Assembly: GCF_963576545.1 (NCBI RefSeq) | Contig: NW_026870586.1 | Span: forward strand, 184,804 to 248,803 | Direction of reading: 5' to 3' | DNA from: Limanda limanda | Lineage: Eukaryota; Chordata; Actinopteri; Pleuronectiformes; Pleuronectidae | Length of the DNA stretch: 64,000 nt | In this document: positions 23,840 to 37,500 of the stretch, piece after piece | Numbering within the stretch: position 1 is the first letter of the stretch | Layout: each line of letters opens with the position of its first letter | Translations under genes and position numbers: made by a program | Notes under the pieces: generated by a model | Databases searched by the model: none | Told to the model about the DNA's origin: nothing | Seen by the model: the letters and a program-made list of their open reading frames with translations, nothing else

Positions 23840-26800
23840 GACTTGGAAAGTGGTTGCATCTGGACTAATTTGGGTCCTGCGGATCGATTGGTACAATCCC
23901 CGAGCTTGTACGACCTTCGGAAGAGGTCGACCGACGAAATTCCCCCAAATCTGAGGAGATATTCTTGAATAACTTTTTTTGTGAAGGTCGGAGAGACTTG
24001 CAAGTAGGCTCTACCCCCACTAAATGGGGTAGCGCGCATCGATCGGTACCATCCTTGAGCTTCTCCGAATTTCGGAAGGGTTAGGGTTAGGGTTAGGGAT
24101 GAAAGCACATAGGAGAAAGAGATATTCTTGAATAACTTTTTTTGTGAAGGTCGGAGAGACTTGGAAAGTGGTTGCATCTGGACTAATTTGGGTCCTGCGG
24201 ATCGATTGGTACCATCCCCGAGCTTGTACGACCTTCGGAAGAGGTCGACCGACGAAATTCCCCCAAATCTGAGGAGATATTCTTGAATAACTTTTTTTGT
24301 GAAGGTCGGAGAGACTTGCAAGTAGGCTCTACCCCCACTAAATGGGGTTGCGCGCATCGATCGGTACCATCCTTGAGCTTCTCCGACTTTCGGAAGGGTT
24401 AGGGTTAGGGTTAGGGATGAAAGCACATAGGAGAAAGAGATATTCTTGAATAACTTTTTTTGTGAAGGTCGGAGAGACTTGCAAGTAGGCTCTACCCCCA
24501 CTAAATGGGGTAGCGCGCATCGATCGGTACCATCCTTGAGCTTCTCCGACTTTCGGAAGGGTTAGGGTTAGGGTTAGGGATGAAAGCACATAGGAGAAAG
24601 AGATATTCTTGAATAACTTTTTTTGTGAAGGTCGGAGAGACTTGCAAGTAGGCTCTACCCCCACTAAATGGGGTAGCGCGCATCGATCGGTACCATCCTT
24701 GAGCTTCTCCGACTTTCGGAAGGGTTAGGGTTAGGGTTAGGGATGAAAGCACATAGGAGAAAGAGATATTCTTGAATAACTTTTTTTGTGAAGGTCGGAG
24801 AGACTTGCAAGTAGGCTCTACCCCCACTAAATGGGGTAGCGCGCATCGATCGGTACCATCCTTGAGCTTCTCCGACTTTCGGAAGGGTTAGGGTTAGGGT
24901 TAGGGATGAAAGCACATAGGAGAAAGAGATATTCTTGAATAACTTTTTTTGTAAAGGTCGGAGAGACTTGGAAAGTGGTTGCATCTGGACTAATTTGGGT
25001 CCTGCGGATCGATTGGTACCATCCCCGAGCTTGTACGACCTTCGGAAGAGGTCGACCGACGAAATTCCCCCAAATCTGAGGAGATATTCTTGAATAACTT
25101 TTTTTGTGAAGGTCGGAGAGACTTGCAAGTAGGCTCTACCCCCACTAAATGGGGTTGCGCGCATCGATCAGTACCATCCTTGAGCTTCTCCGACTTTCGG
25201 AAGGGTTAGGGTTAGGGTTAGGGATGAAAGCACATAGGAGAAAGAGATATTCTTGAATAACCTTTTTTGTGAAGGTCGGAGAGACTTGCAAGTAGGCTCT
25301 ACCCCCACTAAATGGGGTAGCGCGCATCGATCGGTACCATCCTTGAGCTTCTCCGACTTTCGGAAGGGTTAGGGTTAGGGATGAAAGCACATAGGAGAAA
25401 GAGATATTCTTGAATAACTTTTTTTGTGAAGGTCGGAGAGACTTGGAAAGTGGTTGCATCTGGACTAATTTGGGTCCTGCAGATCGATTGGTACCATCCC
25501 CGAGCTTGTACGACCTTCGGAAGAGGTCGACCGACGAAATTCCCCCAAAATCTGAGGAGATATTCTTGAATAACTTTTTTTGTGAAGGTCGGAGAGACTT
25601 GCAAGTAGGCTCTACCCCCACTAAATGGGGTTGCGCGCATCGATCAGTACCATCCTTGAGCTTCTCCGACTTTCGGAAGGGTTAGGGTTAGGGTTAGGGA
25701 TGAAAGCACATAGGAGAAAGAGATATTCTTGAATAACTTTTTTTGTGAAGGTCGGAGAGACTTGCAAGTAGGCTCTACCCCCACTAAATGGGGTAGCGCG
25801 CATCGATCAGTACCATCCTTGAGCTTCTCCGACTTTCGGAAGGGTTAGGGTTAGGGTTAGGGATGAAAGCACATAGGAGAAAGAGATATTCTTGAATAAC
25901 TTTTTTTGTGAAGGTCGGAGAGACTTGCAAGTAGGCTCTACCCCCACTAAATGGGGTAGCGCGCATCGATCGGTACCATCCTTGAGCTTCTCCGACTTTC
26001 GGAAGGGTTAGGGTTAGGGTTAGGGATGAAAGCACATAGGAGAAAGAGATATTCTTGAATAACTTTTTTTGTGAAGGTCGGAGAGACTTGCAAGTAGGCT
26101 CTACCCCCACTAAATGGGGTAGCGCGCATCGATCGGTACCATCCTTGAGCTTCTCCGACTTTCGGAAGGGTTAGGGTTAGGGTTAGGGATGAAAGCACAT
26201 AGGAGAAAGAGATATTCTTGAATAACTTTTTTTGTGAAGGTCGGAGAGACTTGGAAAGTGGTTGCATCTGGACTAATTTGGGTCCTGCAGATCGATTGGT
26301 ACCATCCCCGAGCTTGTACGACCTTCGGAAGAGGTCGACCGACGAAATTCCCCCAAATCTGAGGAGATATTCTTGAATAACTTTTTTTGTGAAGGTCGGA
26401 GAGACTTGCAAGTAGGCTCTACCCCCACTAAATGGGGTTGCGCGCATCGATCAGTACCATCCTTGAGCTTCTCCGACTTTCGGAAGGGTTAGGGTTAGGG
26501 TTAGGGATGAAAGCACATAGGAGAAAGAGATATTCTTGAATAACTTTTTTTGTGAAGGTCGGAGAGACTTGCAAGTAGGCTCTACCCCCACTAAATGGGG
26601 TAGCGCGCATCGATCGGTACCATCCTTGAGCTTCTCCGACTTTCGGAAGGGTTAGGGTTAGGGTTAGGGATGAAAGCACATAGGAGAAAGAGATATTCTT
26701 GAATAACTTTTTTTGTGAAGGTCGGAGAGACTTGCAAGTAGGCTCTACCCCCACTAAATGGGGTAGCGCGCATCGATCGGTACCATCCTTGAGCTTCTCC

Positions 26801-28010
26801 GACTTTCGGAAGGGTTAGGGTTAGGGATGAAAGCACATAGGAGAAAGAGATATTCTTGAATAACTTTTTTTGTGAAGGTCGGAGAGACTTGCAAGTAGGC
26901 TCTACCCCCACTAAATGGGGTAGCGCGCATCGATCGGTACCATCCTTGAGCTTCTCCGACTTTCGGAAGGGTTAGGGTTAGGGTTAGGGATGAAAGCACA
27001 TAGGAGAAAGAGATATTCTTGAATAACTTTTTTTGTGAAGGTCGGAGAGACTTGGAAAGTGGTTGCATCTGGACTAATTTGGGTCCTGCGGATCGATTGG
27101 TACCATCCCCGAGCTTGTTCGACCTTCGGAAGAGGTCGACCGACGAAATTCCCCCAAATCTGAGGAGATATTCTTGAATAACTTTTTTTGTAAAGGTCGG
27201 AGAGACTTGCAAGTAGGCTCTACCCCCACTAAATGGGGTTGCGCGCATCGATCGGTACCATCCTTGAGCTTCTCCGAATTTCGGAAGGGTTAGGGTTAGG
27301 GTTAGGGATGAAAGCACATAGGAGAAAGAGATATTCTTGAATAACTTTTTTTGTGAAGGTCGGAGAGACTTGCAAGTAGGCTCTACCCCCACTAAATGGG
27401 GTAGCGCGCATCGATCGGTACCATCGTTGAGCTTCTCCGACTTTCGGAAGGGTTAGGGTTAGGGTTAGGGATGAAAGCACATAGGAGAAAGAGATATTCT
27501 TGAATAACTTTTTTTGTGAAGGTCGGAGAGACTTGGAAAGTGGTTGCATCTGGACTAATTTGGGTCCTGCGGATCGATTGGTACCATCCCCGAGCTTGTA
27601 CGACCTTCGGAAGAGGTCGACCGACGAAATTCCCCCAAATCTGAGGAGATATTCTTGAATAACTTTTTTTGTGAAGGTCGGAGAGACTTGCAAGTAGGCT
27701 CTACCCCCACTAAATGGGGTTGCGCGCATCGATCGGTACCATCCTTGAGCTTCTCCGACTTTCGGAAGGGTTAGGGTTAGGGTTAGGGATGAAAGCACAT
27801 AGGAGAAAGAGATATTCTTGAATAACTTTTTTTGTGAAGGTCGGAGAGACTTGCAAGTAGGCTCTACCCCCACTAAATGGGGTAGCGCGCATCGATCGGT
27901 ACCATCCTTGAGCTTCTCCGACTTTCGGAAGGGTTAGGGTTAGGGTTAGGGATGAAAGCACATAGGAGAAAGAGATATTCTTGAATAACTTTTTTTGTGA
28001 AGGTCGGAGA
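23840..28010 (+). repeat. Segmental duplication, copy 1 (offset 6593/6599)
   Basis: B starts 23840, 24158, 24965, 25440 and 26248 recur 6593 bp to the right. From 27049 on the offset is 6599, because this copy has a short A at 26729-26885. Shared rare variants include TAACCTTTTT (near 25260 and 31853), CCGAATTTCGG (24067 and 30660; 27277 and 33876) and CATCGTTGAG (27423 and 34022). Differences such as GCTTGTTCG near 27119 show that the copies have diverged. Confidence 0.87.
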
Positions 28011-30100
28011 GACTTGGAAAGTGGTTGCATCTGGACTAATTTGGGTCCTGCAGATCGATTGGTACCATCCCCGAGCTTGTACGACCTTCGGAAGAGGTCG
28101 ACCGACGAAATTCCCCCAAAATCTGAGGAGATATTCTTGAATAACTTTTTTTGTGAAGGTCGGAGAGACTTGCAAGTAGGCTCTACCCCCACTAAATGGG
28201 GTTGCGCGCATCGATCAGTACCATCCTTGAGCTTCTCCGACTTTCGGAAGGGTTAGGGTTAGGGTTAGGGATGAAAGCACATAGGAGAAAGAGATATTCT
28301 TGAATAACTTTTTTTGTGAAGGTCGGAGAGACTTGCAAGTAGGCTTTACCCCCACTAAATGGGGTAGCGCGCATCGATCAGTACCATCCTTGAGCTTCTC
28401 CGACTTTCGGAAGGGTTAGGGTTAGGGTTAGGGATGAAAGCACATAGGAGAAAGAGATATTCTTGAATAACTTTTTTTGTGAAGGTCGGAGAGACTTGCA
28501 AGTAGGCTCTACCCCCACTAAATGGGGTAGCGCGCATCGATCGGTACCATCCTTGAGCTTCTCCGACTTTCGGAAGGGTTAGGGTTAGGGTTAGGGATGA
28601 AAGCACATAGGAGAAAGAGATATTCTTGAATAACTTTTTTTGTGAAGGTCGGAGAGACTTGCAAGTAGGCTCTACCCCCACTAAATGGGGTAGCGCGCAT
28701 CGATCGGTACCATCCTTGAGCTTCTCCGACTTTCGGAAGGGTTAGGGTTAGGGTTAGGGATGAAAGCACATAGGAGAAAGAGATATTCTTGAATAACTTT
28801 TTTTGTGAAGGTCGGAGAGACTTGCAAGTAGGCTCTACCCCCACTAAATGGGGTAGCGCGCATCGATCGGTACCATCCTTGAGCTTCTCCGACTTTCGGA
28901 AGGGTTAGGGTTAGGGTTAGGGATGAAAGCACATAGGAGAAAGAGATATTCTTGAATAACTTTTTTTGTGAAGGTCGGAGAGACTTGCAAGTAGGCTCTA
29001 CCCCCACTAAATGGGGTTGCGCGCATCGATCGGTACCATCCTTGAGCTTCTCCGACTTTCGGAAGGGTTAGGGTTAGGGTTAGGGATGAAAGCACATAGG
29101 AGAAAGAGATATTCTTGAATAACTTTTTTTGTGAAGGTCGGAGAGACTTGCAAGTAGGCTCTACCCCCACTAAATGGGGTAGCGCGCATCGATCAGTACC
29201 ATCCTTGAGCTTCTCCGACTTTCGGAAGGGTTAGGGTTAGGGTTAGGGATGAAAGCACATAGGAGAAAGAGATATTCTTGAATAACTTTTTTTGTGAAGG
29301 TCGGAGAGACTTGCAAGTAGGCTCTACCCCCACTAAATGGGGTAGCGCGCATCGATCGGTACCATCCTTGAGCTTCTCCGACTTTCGGAAGGGTTAGGGT
29401 TAGGGTTAGGGATGAAAGCACATAGGAGAAAGAGATATTCTTGAATAACTTTTTTTGTGAAGGTCGGAGAGACTTGGAAAGTGGTTGCATCTGGACTAAT
29501 TTGGGTCCTGCGGATCGATTGGTACCATCCCCGAGCTTGTACGACCTTCGGAAGAGGTCGACCGACGAAATTCCCCCAAATCTGAGGAGATATTCTTGAA
29601 TAACTTTTTTTGTGAAGGTCGGAGAAACTTGCAAGTAGGCTCTACCCCCACTAAATGGGGTAGCGCGCATCGATCGGTACCATCCTTGAGCTTCTCCGAC
29701 TTTCGGAAGGGTTAGGGTTAGGGTTAGGGATGAAAGCACATAGGAGAAAGAGATATTCTTGAATAACTTTTTTTGTGAAGGTCGGAGAGACTTGGAAAGT
29801 GGTTGCATCTGGACTAATTTGGGTCCTGCGGATCGATTGGTACCATCCCCGAGCTTGTACGACCTTCGGAAGAGGTCGACCGACGAAATTCCCCCAAATC
29901 TGAGGAGATATTCTTGAATAACTTTTTTTGTGAAGGTCGGAGAGACTTGCAAGTAGGCTCTACCCCCACTAAATGGGGTTGCGCGCATCGATCGGTACCA
30001 TCCTTGAGCTTCTCCGACTTTCGGAAGGGTTAGGGTTAGGGTTAGGGATGAAAGCACATAGGAGAAAGAGATATTCTTGAATAACTTTTTTTGTGAAGGT
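24158..30100 (+). repeat. Segmental duplication, copy 1 (offset 11253/11259)
   Basis: B starts 24158, 24965, 25440 and 26248 recur 11253 bp to the right, and 27049, 27530, 28011, 29471 and 29789 recur at 11259. The 6-bp shift comes again from the short A at 26729. Shared rare variants are TAACCTTTTT (near 25260), GCTTTACC (28344 and 39603), AACTTGCAAG at the start of an A (29626 and 40885) and CATCGTTGAG. The right breakpoint lies between the B at 29789 and the short A at 41366. Confidence 0.87.
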
Positions 30101-30432
30101 CGGAGAGACTTGCAAGTAGGCTCTACCCCCACTAAATGGGGTAGCGCGCATCGATCGGTACCATCCTTGAGCTTCTCCGACTTTCGGAAGGGTTAGGGTT
30201 AGGGTTAGGGATGAAAGCACATAGGAGAAAGAGATATTCTTGAATAACTTTTTTTGTGAAGGTCGGAGAGACTTGCAAGTAGGCTCTACCCCCACTAAAT
30301 GGGGTAGCGCGCATCGATCAGTACCATCCTTGAGCTTCTCCGACTTTCGGAAGGGTTAGGGTTAGGGTTAGGGATGAAAGCACATAGGAGAAAGAGATAT
30401 TCTTGAATAACTTTTTTTGTGAAGGTCGGAGA

Positions 30433-33400
30433 GACTTGGAAAGTGGTTGCATCTGGACTAATTTGGGTCCTGCGGATCGATTGGTACCATCCCCGAGCTT
30501 GTACGACCTTCGGAAGAGGTCGACCGACGAAATTCCCCCAAATCTGAGGAGATATTCTTGAATAACTTTTTTTGTGAAGGTCGGAGAGACTTGCAAGTAG
30601 GCTCTACCCCCACTAAATGGGGTAGCGCGCATCGATCGGTACCATCCTTGAGCTTCTCCGAATTTCGGAAGGGTTAGGGTTAGGGTTAGGGATGAAAGCA
30701 CATAGGAGAAAGAGATATTCTTGAATAACTTTTTTTGTGAAGGTCGGAGAGACTTGGAAAGTGGTTGCATCTGGACTAATTTGGGTCCTGCGGATCGATT
30801 GGTACCATCCCCGAGCTTGTACGACCTTCGGAAGAGGTCGACCGACGAAATTCCCCCAAATCTGAGGAGATATTCTTGAATAACTTTTTTTGTGAAGGTC
30901 GGAGAGACTTGCAAGTAGGCTCTACCCCCACTAAATGGGGTTGCGCGCATCGATCGGTACCATCCTTGAGCTTCTCCGACTTTCGGAAGGGTTAGGGTTA
31001 GGGTTAGGGATGAAAGCACATAGGAGAAAGAGATATTCTTGAATAACTTTTTTTGTGAAGGTCGGAGAGACTTGCAAGTAGGCTCTACCCCCACTAAATG
31101 GGGTAGCGCGCATCGATCGGTACCATCCTTGAGCTTCTCCGACTTTCGGAAGGGTTAGGGTTAGGGTTAGGGATGAAAGCACATAGGAGAAAGAGATATT
31201 CTTGAATAACTTTTTTTGTGAAGGTCGGAGAGACTTGCAAGTAGGCTCTACCCCCACTAAATGGGGTAGCGCGCATCGATCGGTACCATCCTTGAGCTTC
31301 TCCGACTTTCGGAAGGGTTAGGGTTAGGGTTAGGGATGAAAGCACATAGGAGAAAGAGATATTCTTGAATAACTTTTTTTGTGAAGGTCGGAGAGACTTG
31401 CAAGTAGGCTCTACCCCCACTAAATGGGGTAGCGCGCATCGATCGGTACCATCCTTGAGCTTCTCCGACTTTCGGAAGGGTTAGGGTTAGGGTTAGGGAT
31501 GAAAGCACATAGGAGAAAGAGATATTCTTGAATAACTTTTTTTGTAAAGGTCGGAGAGACTTGGAAAGTGGTTGCATCTGGACTAATTTGGGTCCTGCGG
31601 ATCGATTGGTACCATCCCCGAGCTTGTACGACCTTCGGAAGAGGTCGACCGACGAAATTCCCCCAAATCTGAGGAGATATTCTTGAATAACTTTTTTTGT
31701 GAAGGTCGGAGAGACTTGCAAGTAGGCTCTACCCCCACTAAATGGGGTTGCGCGCATCGATCAGTACCATCCTTGAGCTTCTCCGACTTTCGGAAGGGTT
31801 AGGGTTAGGGTTAGGGATGAAAGCACATAGGAGAAAGAGATATTCTTGAATAACCTTTTTTGTGAAGGTCGGAGAGACTTGCAAGTAGGCTCTACCCCCA
31901 CTAAATGGGGTAGCGCGCATCGATCGGTACCATCCTTGAGCTTCTCCGACTTTCGGAAGGGTTAGGGTTAGGGATGAAAGCACATAGGAGAAAGAGATAT
32001 TCTTGAATAACTTTTTTTGTGAAGGTCGGAGAGACTTGGAAAGTGGTTGCATCTGGACTAATTTGGGTCCTGCAGATCGATTGGTACCATCCCCGAGCTT
32101 GTACGACCTTCGGAAGAGGTCGACCGACGAAATTCCCCCAAAATCTGAGGAGATATTCTTGAATAACTTTTTTTGTGAAGGTCGGAGAGACTTGCAAGTA
32201 GGCTCTACCCCCACTAAATGGGGTTGCGCGCATCGATCAGTACCATCCTTGAGCTTCTCCGACTTTCGGAAGGGTTAGGGTTAGGGTTAGGGATGAAAGC
32301 ACATAGGAGAAAGAGATATTCTTGAATAACTTTTTTTGTGAAGGTCGGAGAGACTTGCAAGTAGGCTCTACCCCCACTAAATGGGGTAGCGCGCATCGAT
32401 CAGTACCATCCTTGAGCTTCTCCGACTTTCGGAAGGGTTAGGGTTAGGGTTAGGGATGAAAGCACATAGGAGAAAGAGATATTCTTGAATAACTTTTTTT
32501 GTGAAGGTCGGAGAGACTTGCAAGTAGGCTCTACCCCCACTAAATGGGGTAGCGCGCATCGATCGGTACCATCCTTGAGCTTCTCCGACTTTCGGAAGGG
32601 TTAGGGTTAGGGTTAGGGATGAAAGCACATAGGAGAAAGAGATATTCTTGAATAACTTTTTTTGTGAAGGTCGGAGAGACTTGCAAGTAGGCTCTACCCC
32701 CACTAAATGGGGTAGCGCGCATCGATCGGTACCATCCTTGAGCTTCTCCGACTTTCGGAAGGGTTAGGGTTAGGGTTAGGGATGAAAGCACATAGGAGAA
32801 AGAGATATTCTTGAATAACTTTTTTTGTGAAGGTCGGAGAGACTTGGAAAGTGGTTGCATCTGGACTAATTTGGGTCCTGCGGATCGATTGGTACCATCC
32901 CCGAGCTTGTACGACCTTCGGAAGAGGTCGACCGACGAAATTCCCCCAAATCTGAGGAGATATTCTTGAATAACTTTTTTTGTGAAGGTCGGAGAGACTT
33001 GCAAGTAGGCTCTACCCCCACTAAATGGGGTTGCGCGCATCGATCAGTACCATCCTTGAGCTTCTCCGACTTTCGGAAGGGTTAGGGTTAGGGTTAGGGA
33101 TGAAAGCACATAGGAGAAAGAGATATTCTTGAATAACTTTTTTTGTGAAGGTCGGAGAGACTTGCAAGTAGGCTCTACCCCCACTAAATGGGGTAGCGCG
33201 CATCGATCGGTACCATCCTTGAGCTTCTCCGACTTTCGGAAGGGTTAGGGTTAGGGTTAGGGATGAAAGCACATAGGAGAAAGAGATATTCTTGAATAAC
33301 TTTTTTTGTGAAGGTCGGAGAGACTTGCAAGTAGGCTCTACCCCCACTAAATGGGGTAGCGCGCATCGATCGGTACCATCCTTGAGCTTCTCCGACTTTC

Positions 33401-34609
33401 GGAAGGGTTAGGGTTAGGGTTAGGGATGAAAGCACATAGGAGAAAGAGATATTCTTGAATAACTTTTTTTGTGAAGGTCGGAGAGACTTGCAAGTAGGCT
33501 CTACCCCCACTAAATGGGGTAGCGCGCATCGATCGGTACCATCCTTGAGCTTCTCCGACTTTCGGAAGGGTTAGGGTTAGGGTTAGGGATGAAAGCACAT
33601 AGGAGAAAGAGATATTCTTGAATAACTTTTTTTGTGAAGGTCGGAGAGACTTGGAAAGTGGTTGCATCTGGACTAATTTGGGTCCTGCGGATCGATTGGT
33701 ACCATCCCCGAGCTTGTACGACCTTCGGAAGAGGTCGACCGACGAAATTCCCCCAAATCTGAGGAGATATTCTTGAATAACTTTTTTTGTAAAGGTCGGA
33801 GAGACTTGCAAGTAGGCTCTACCCCCACTAAATGGGGTTGCGCGCATCGATCGGTACCATCCTTGAGCTTCTCCGAATTTCGGAAGGGTTAGGGTTAGGG
33901 TTAGGGATGAAAGCACATAGGAGAAAGAGATATTCTTGAATAACTTTTTTTGTGAAGGTCGGAGAGACTTGCAAGTAGGCTCTACCCCCACTAAATGGGG
34001 TAGCGCGCATCGATCGGTACCATCGTTGAGCTTCTCCGACTTTCGGAAGGGTTAGGGTTAGGGTTAGGGATGAAAGCACATAGGAGAAAGAGATATTCTT
34101 GAATAACTTTTTTTGTGAAGGTCGGAGAGACTTGGAAAGTGGTTGCATCTGGACTAATTTGGGTCCTGCGGATCGATTGGTACCATCCCCGAGCTTGTAC
34201 GACCTTCGGAAGAGGTCGACCGACGAAATTCCCCCAAATCTGAGGAGATATTCTTGAATAACTTTTTTTGTGAAGGTCGGAGAGACTTGCAAGTAGGCTC
34301 TACCCCCACTAAATGGGGTTGCGCGCATCGATCGGTACCATCCTTGAGCTTCTCCGACTTTCGGAAGGGTTAGGGTTAGGGTTAGGGATGAAAGCACATA
34401 GGAGAAAGAGATATTCTTGAATAACTTTTTTTGTGAAGGTCGGAGAGACTTGCAAGTAGGCTCTACCCCCACTAAATGGGGTAGCGCGCATCGATCGGTA
34501 CCATCCTTGAGCTTCTCCGACTTTCGGAAGGGTTAGGGTTAGGGTTAGGGATGAAAGCACATAGGAGAAAGAGATATTCTTGAATAACTTTTTTTGTGAA
34601 GGTCGGAGA
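30433..34609 (+). repeat. Segmental duplication, copy 2 (offset 6593/6599)
   Basis: Partner of 23840-28010. After the B at 34129 the spacing changes to four A units where the left copy has two, which marks the right breakpoint of shared order. Confidence 0.85.
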
Positions 34610-37500
34610 GACTTGCAAGTAGGCTCTACCCCCACTAAATGGGGTAGCGCGCATCGATCGGTACCATCCTTGAGCTTCTCCGACTTTCGGAAGGGTTAGG
34701 GTTAGGGTTAGGGATGAAAGCACATAGGAGAAAGAGATATTCTTGAATAACTTTTTTTGTGAAGGTCGGAGAGACTTGCAAGTAGGCTCTACCCCCACTA
34801 AATGGGGTAGCGCGCATCGATCGGTACCATCCTTGAGCTTCTCCGACTTTCGGAAGGGTTAGGGTTAGGGTTAGGGATGAAAGCACATAGGAGAAAGAGA
34901 TATTCTTGAATAACTTTTTTTGTGAAGGTCGGAGAGACTTGGAAAGTGGTTGCATCTGGACTAATTTGGGTCCTGCGGATCGATTGGTACCATCCCCGAG
35001 CTTGTACGACCTTCGGAAGAGGTCGACCGACGAAATTCCCCCAAATCTGAGGAGATATTCTTGAATAACTTTTTTTGTAAAGGTCGGAGAGACTTGCAAG
35101 TAGGCTCTACCCCCACTAAATGGGGTTGCGCGCATCGATCGGTACCATCCTTGAGCTTCTCCGAATTTCGGAAGGGTTAGGGTTAGGGTTAGGGATGAAA
35201 GCACATAGGAGAAAGAGATATTCTTGAATAACTTTTTTTGTGAAGGTCGGAGAGACTTGCAAGTAGGCTCTACCCCCACTAAATGGGGTAGCGCACATCG
35301 ATCGGTACCATCGTTGAGCTTCTCCGACTTTCGGAAGGGTTAGGGTTAGGGATGAAAGCACATAGGAGAAAGAGATATTCTTGAATAACTTTTTTTGTGA
35401 AGGTCGGAGAGACTTGGAAAGTGGTTGCATCTGGACTAATTTGGGTCCTGCGGATCGATTGGTACCATCCCCGAGCTTGTACGACCTTCGGAAGAGGTCG
35501 ACCGACGAAATTCCCCCAAATCTGAGGAGATATTCTTGAATAACTTTTTTTGTGAAGGTCGGAGAGACTTGCAAGTAGGCTCTACCCCCACTAAATGGGG
35601 TTGCGCGCATCGATCGGTACCATCCTTGAGCTTCTCCGACTTTCGGAAGGGTTAGGGTTAGGGTTAGGGATGAAAGCACATAGGAGAAAGAGATATTCTT
35701 GAATAACTTTTTTTGTGAAGGTCGGAGAGACTTGCAAGTAGGCTCTACCCCCACTAAATGGGGTAGCGCGCATCGATCGGTACCATCCTTGAGCTTCTCC
35801 GACTTTCGGAAGGGTTAGGGTTAGGGTTAGGGATGAAAGCACATAGGAGAAAGAGATATTCTTGAATAACTTTTTTTGTGAAGGTCGGAGAGACTTGCAA
35901 GTAGGCTCTACCCCCACTAAATGGGGTAGCGCGCATCGATCGGTACCATCCTTGAGCTTCTCCGACTTTCGGAAGGGTTAGGGTTAGGGTTAGGGATGAA
36001 AGCACATAGGAGAAAGAGATATTCTTGAATAACTTTTTTTGTGAAGGTCGGAGAGACTTGCAAGTAGGCTCTACCCCCACTAAATGGGGTAGCGCGCATC
36101 GATCGGTACCATCCTTGAGCTTCTCCGACTTTCGGAAGGGTTAGGGTTAGGGTTAGGGATGAAAGCACATAGGAGAAAGAGATATTCTTGAATAACTTTT
36201 TTTGTAAAGGTCGGAGAGACTTGGAAAGTGGTTGCATCTGGACTAATTTGGGTCCTGCGGATCGATTGGTACCATCCCCGAGCTTGTACGACCTTCGGAA
36301 GAGGTCGACCGACGAAATTCCCCCAAATCTGAGGAGATATTCTTGAATAACTTTTTTTGTGAAGGTCGGAGAGACTTGCAAGTAGGCTCTACCCCCACTA
36401 AATGGGGTTGCGCGCATCGATCAGTACCATCCTTGAGCTTCTCCGACTTTCGGAAGGGTTAGGGTTAGGGTTAGGGATGAAAGCACATAGGAGAAAGAGA
36501 TATTCTTGAATAACCTTTTTTGTGAAGGTCGGAGAGACTTGCAAGTAGGCTCTACCCCCACTAAATGGGGTAGCGCGCATCGATCGGTACCATCCTTGAG
36601 CTTCTCCGACTTTCGGAAGGGTTAGGGTTAGGGATGAAAGCACATAGGAGAAAGAGATATTCTTGAATAACTTTTTTTGTGAAGGTCGGAGAGACTTGGA
36701 AAGTGGTTGCATCTGGACTAATTTGGGTCCTGCAGATCGATTGGTACCATCCCCGAGCTTGTACGACCTTCGGAAGAGGTCGACCGACGAAATTCCCCCA
36801 AAATCTGAGGAGATATTCTTGAATAACTTTTTTTGTGAAGGTCGGAGAGACTTGCAAGTAGGCTCTACCCCCACTAAATGGGGTTGCGCGCATCGATCAG
36901 TACCATCCTTGAGCTTCTCCGACTTTCGGAAGGGTTAGGGTTAGGGTTAGGGATGAAAGCACATAGGAGAAAGAGATATTCTTGAATAACTTTTTTTGTG
37001 AAGGTCGGAGAGACTTGCAAGTAGGCTCTACCCCCACTAAATGGGGTAGCGCGCATCGATCAGTACCATCCTTGAGCTTCTCCGACTTTCGGAAGGGTTA
37101 GGGTTAGGGTTAGGGATGAAAGCACATAGGAGAAAGAGATATTCTTGAATAACTTTTTTTGTGAAGGTCGGAGAGACTTGCAAGTAGGCTCTACCCCCAC
37201 TAAATGGGGTAGCGCGCATCGATCGGTACCATCCTTGAGCTTCTCCGACTTTCGGAAGGGTTAGGGTTAGGGTTAGGGATGAAAGCACATAGGAGAAAGA
37301 GATATTCTTGAATAACTTTTTTTGTGAAGGTCGGAGAGACTTGCAAGTAGGCTCTACCCCCACTAAATGGGGTAGCGCGCATCGATCGGTACCATCCTTG
37401 AGCTTCTCCGACTTTCGGAAGGGTTAGGGTTAGGGTTAGGGATGAAAGCACATAGGAGAAAGAGATATTCTTGAATAACTTTTTTTGTGAAGGTCGGAGA
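32841..37500 (+). repeat. Higher-order repeat B-A4-B-A2, 3.5 copies
   Basis: Successive B spacings hold 4, 2, 4, 2, 4, 2 and 4 A units. The unit boundaries 32841, 34129, 35411 and 36693 are 1288, 1282 and 1282 bp apart; the 6-bp differences come from short A units ending at 35410 and 36692. The same B-A4-B-A2 order occurs in imperfect form in many other places, for example 477-1764 and 9016-10297. Confidence 0.85.
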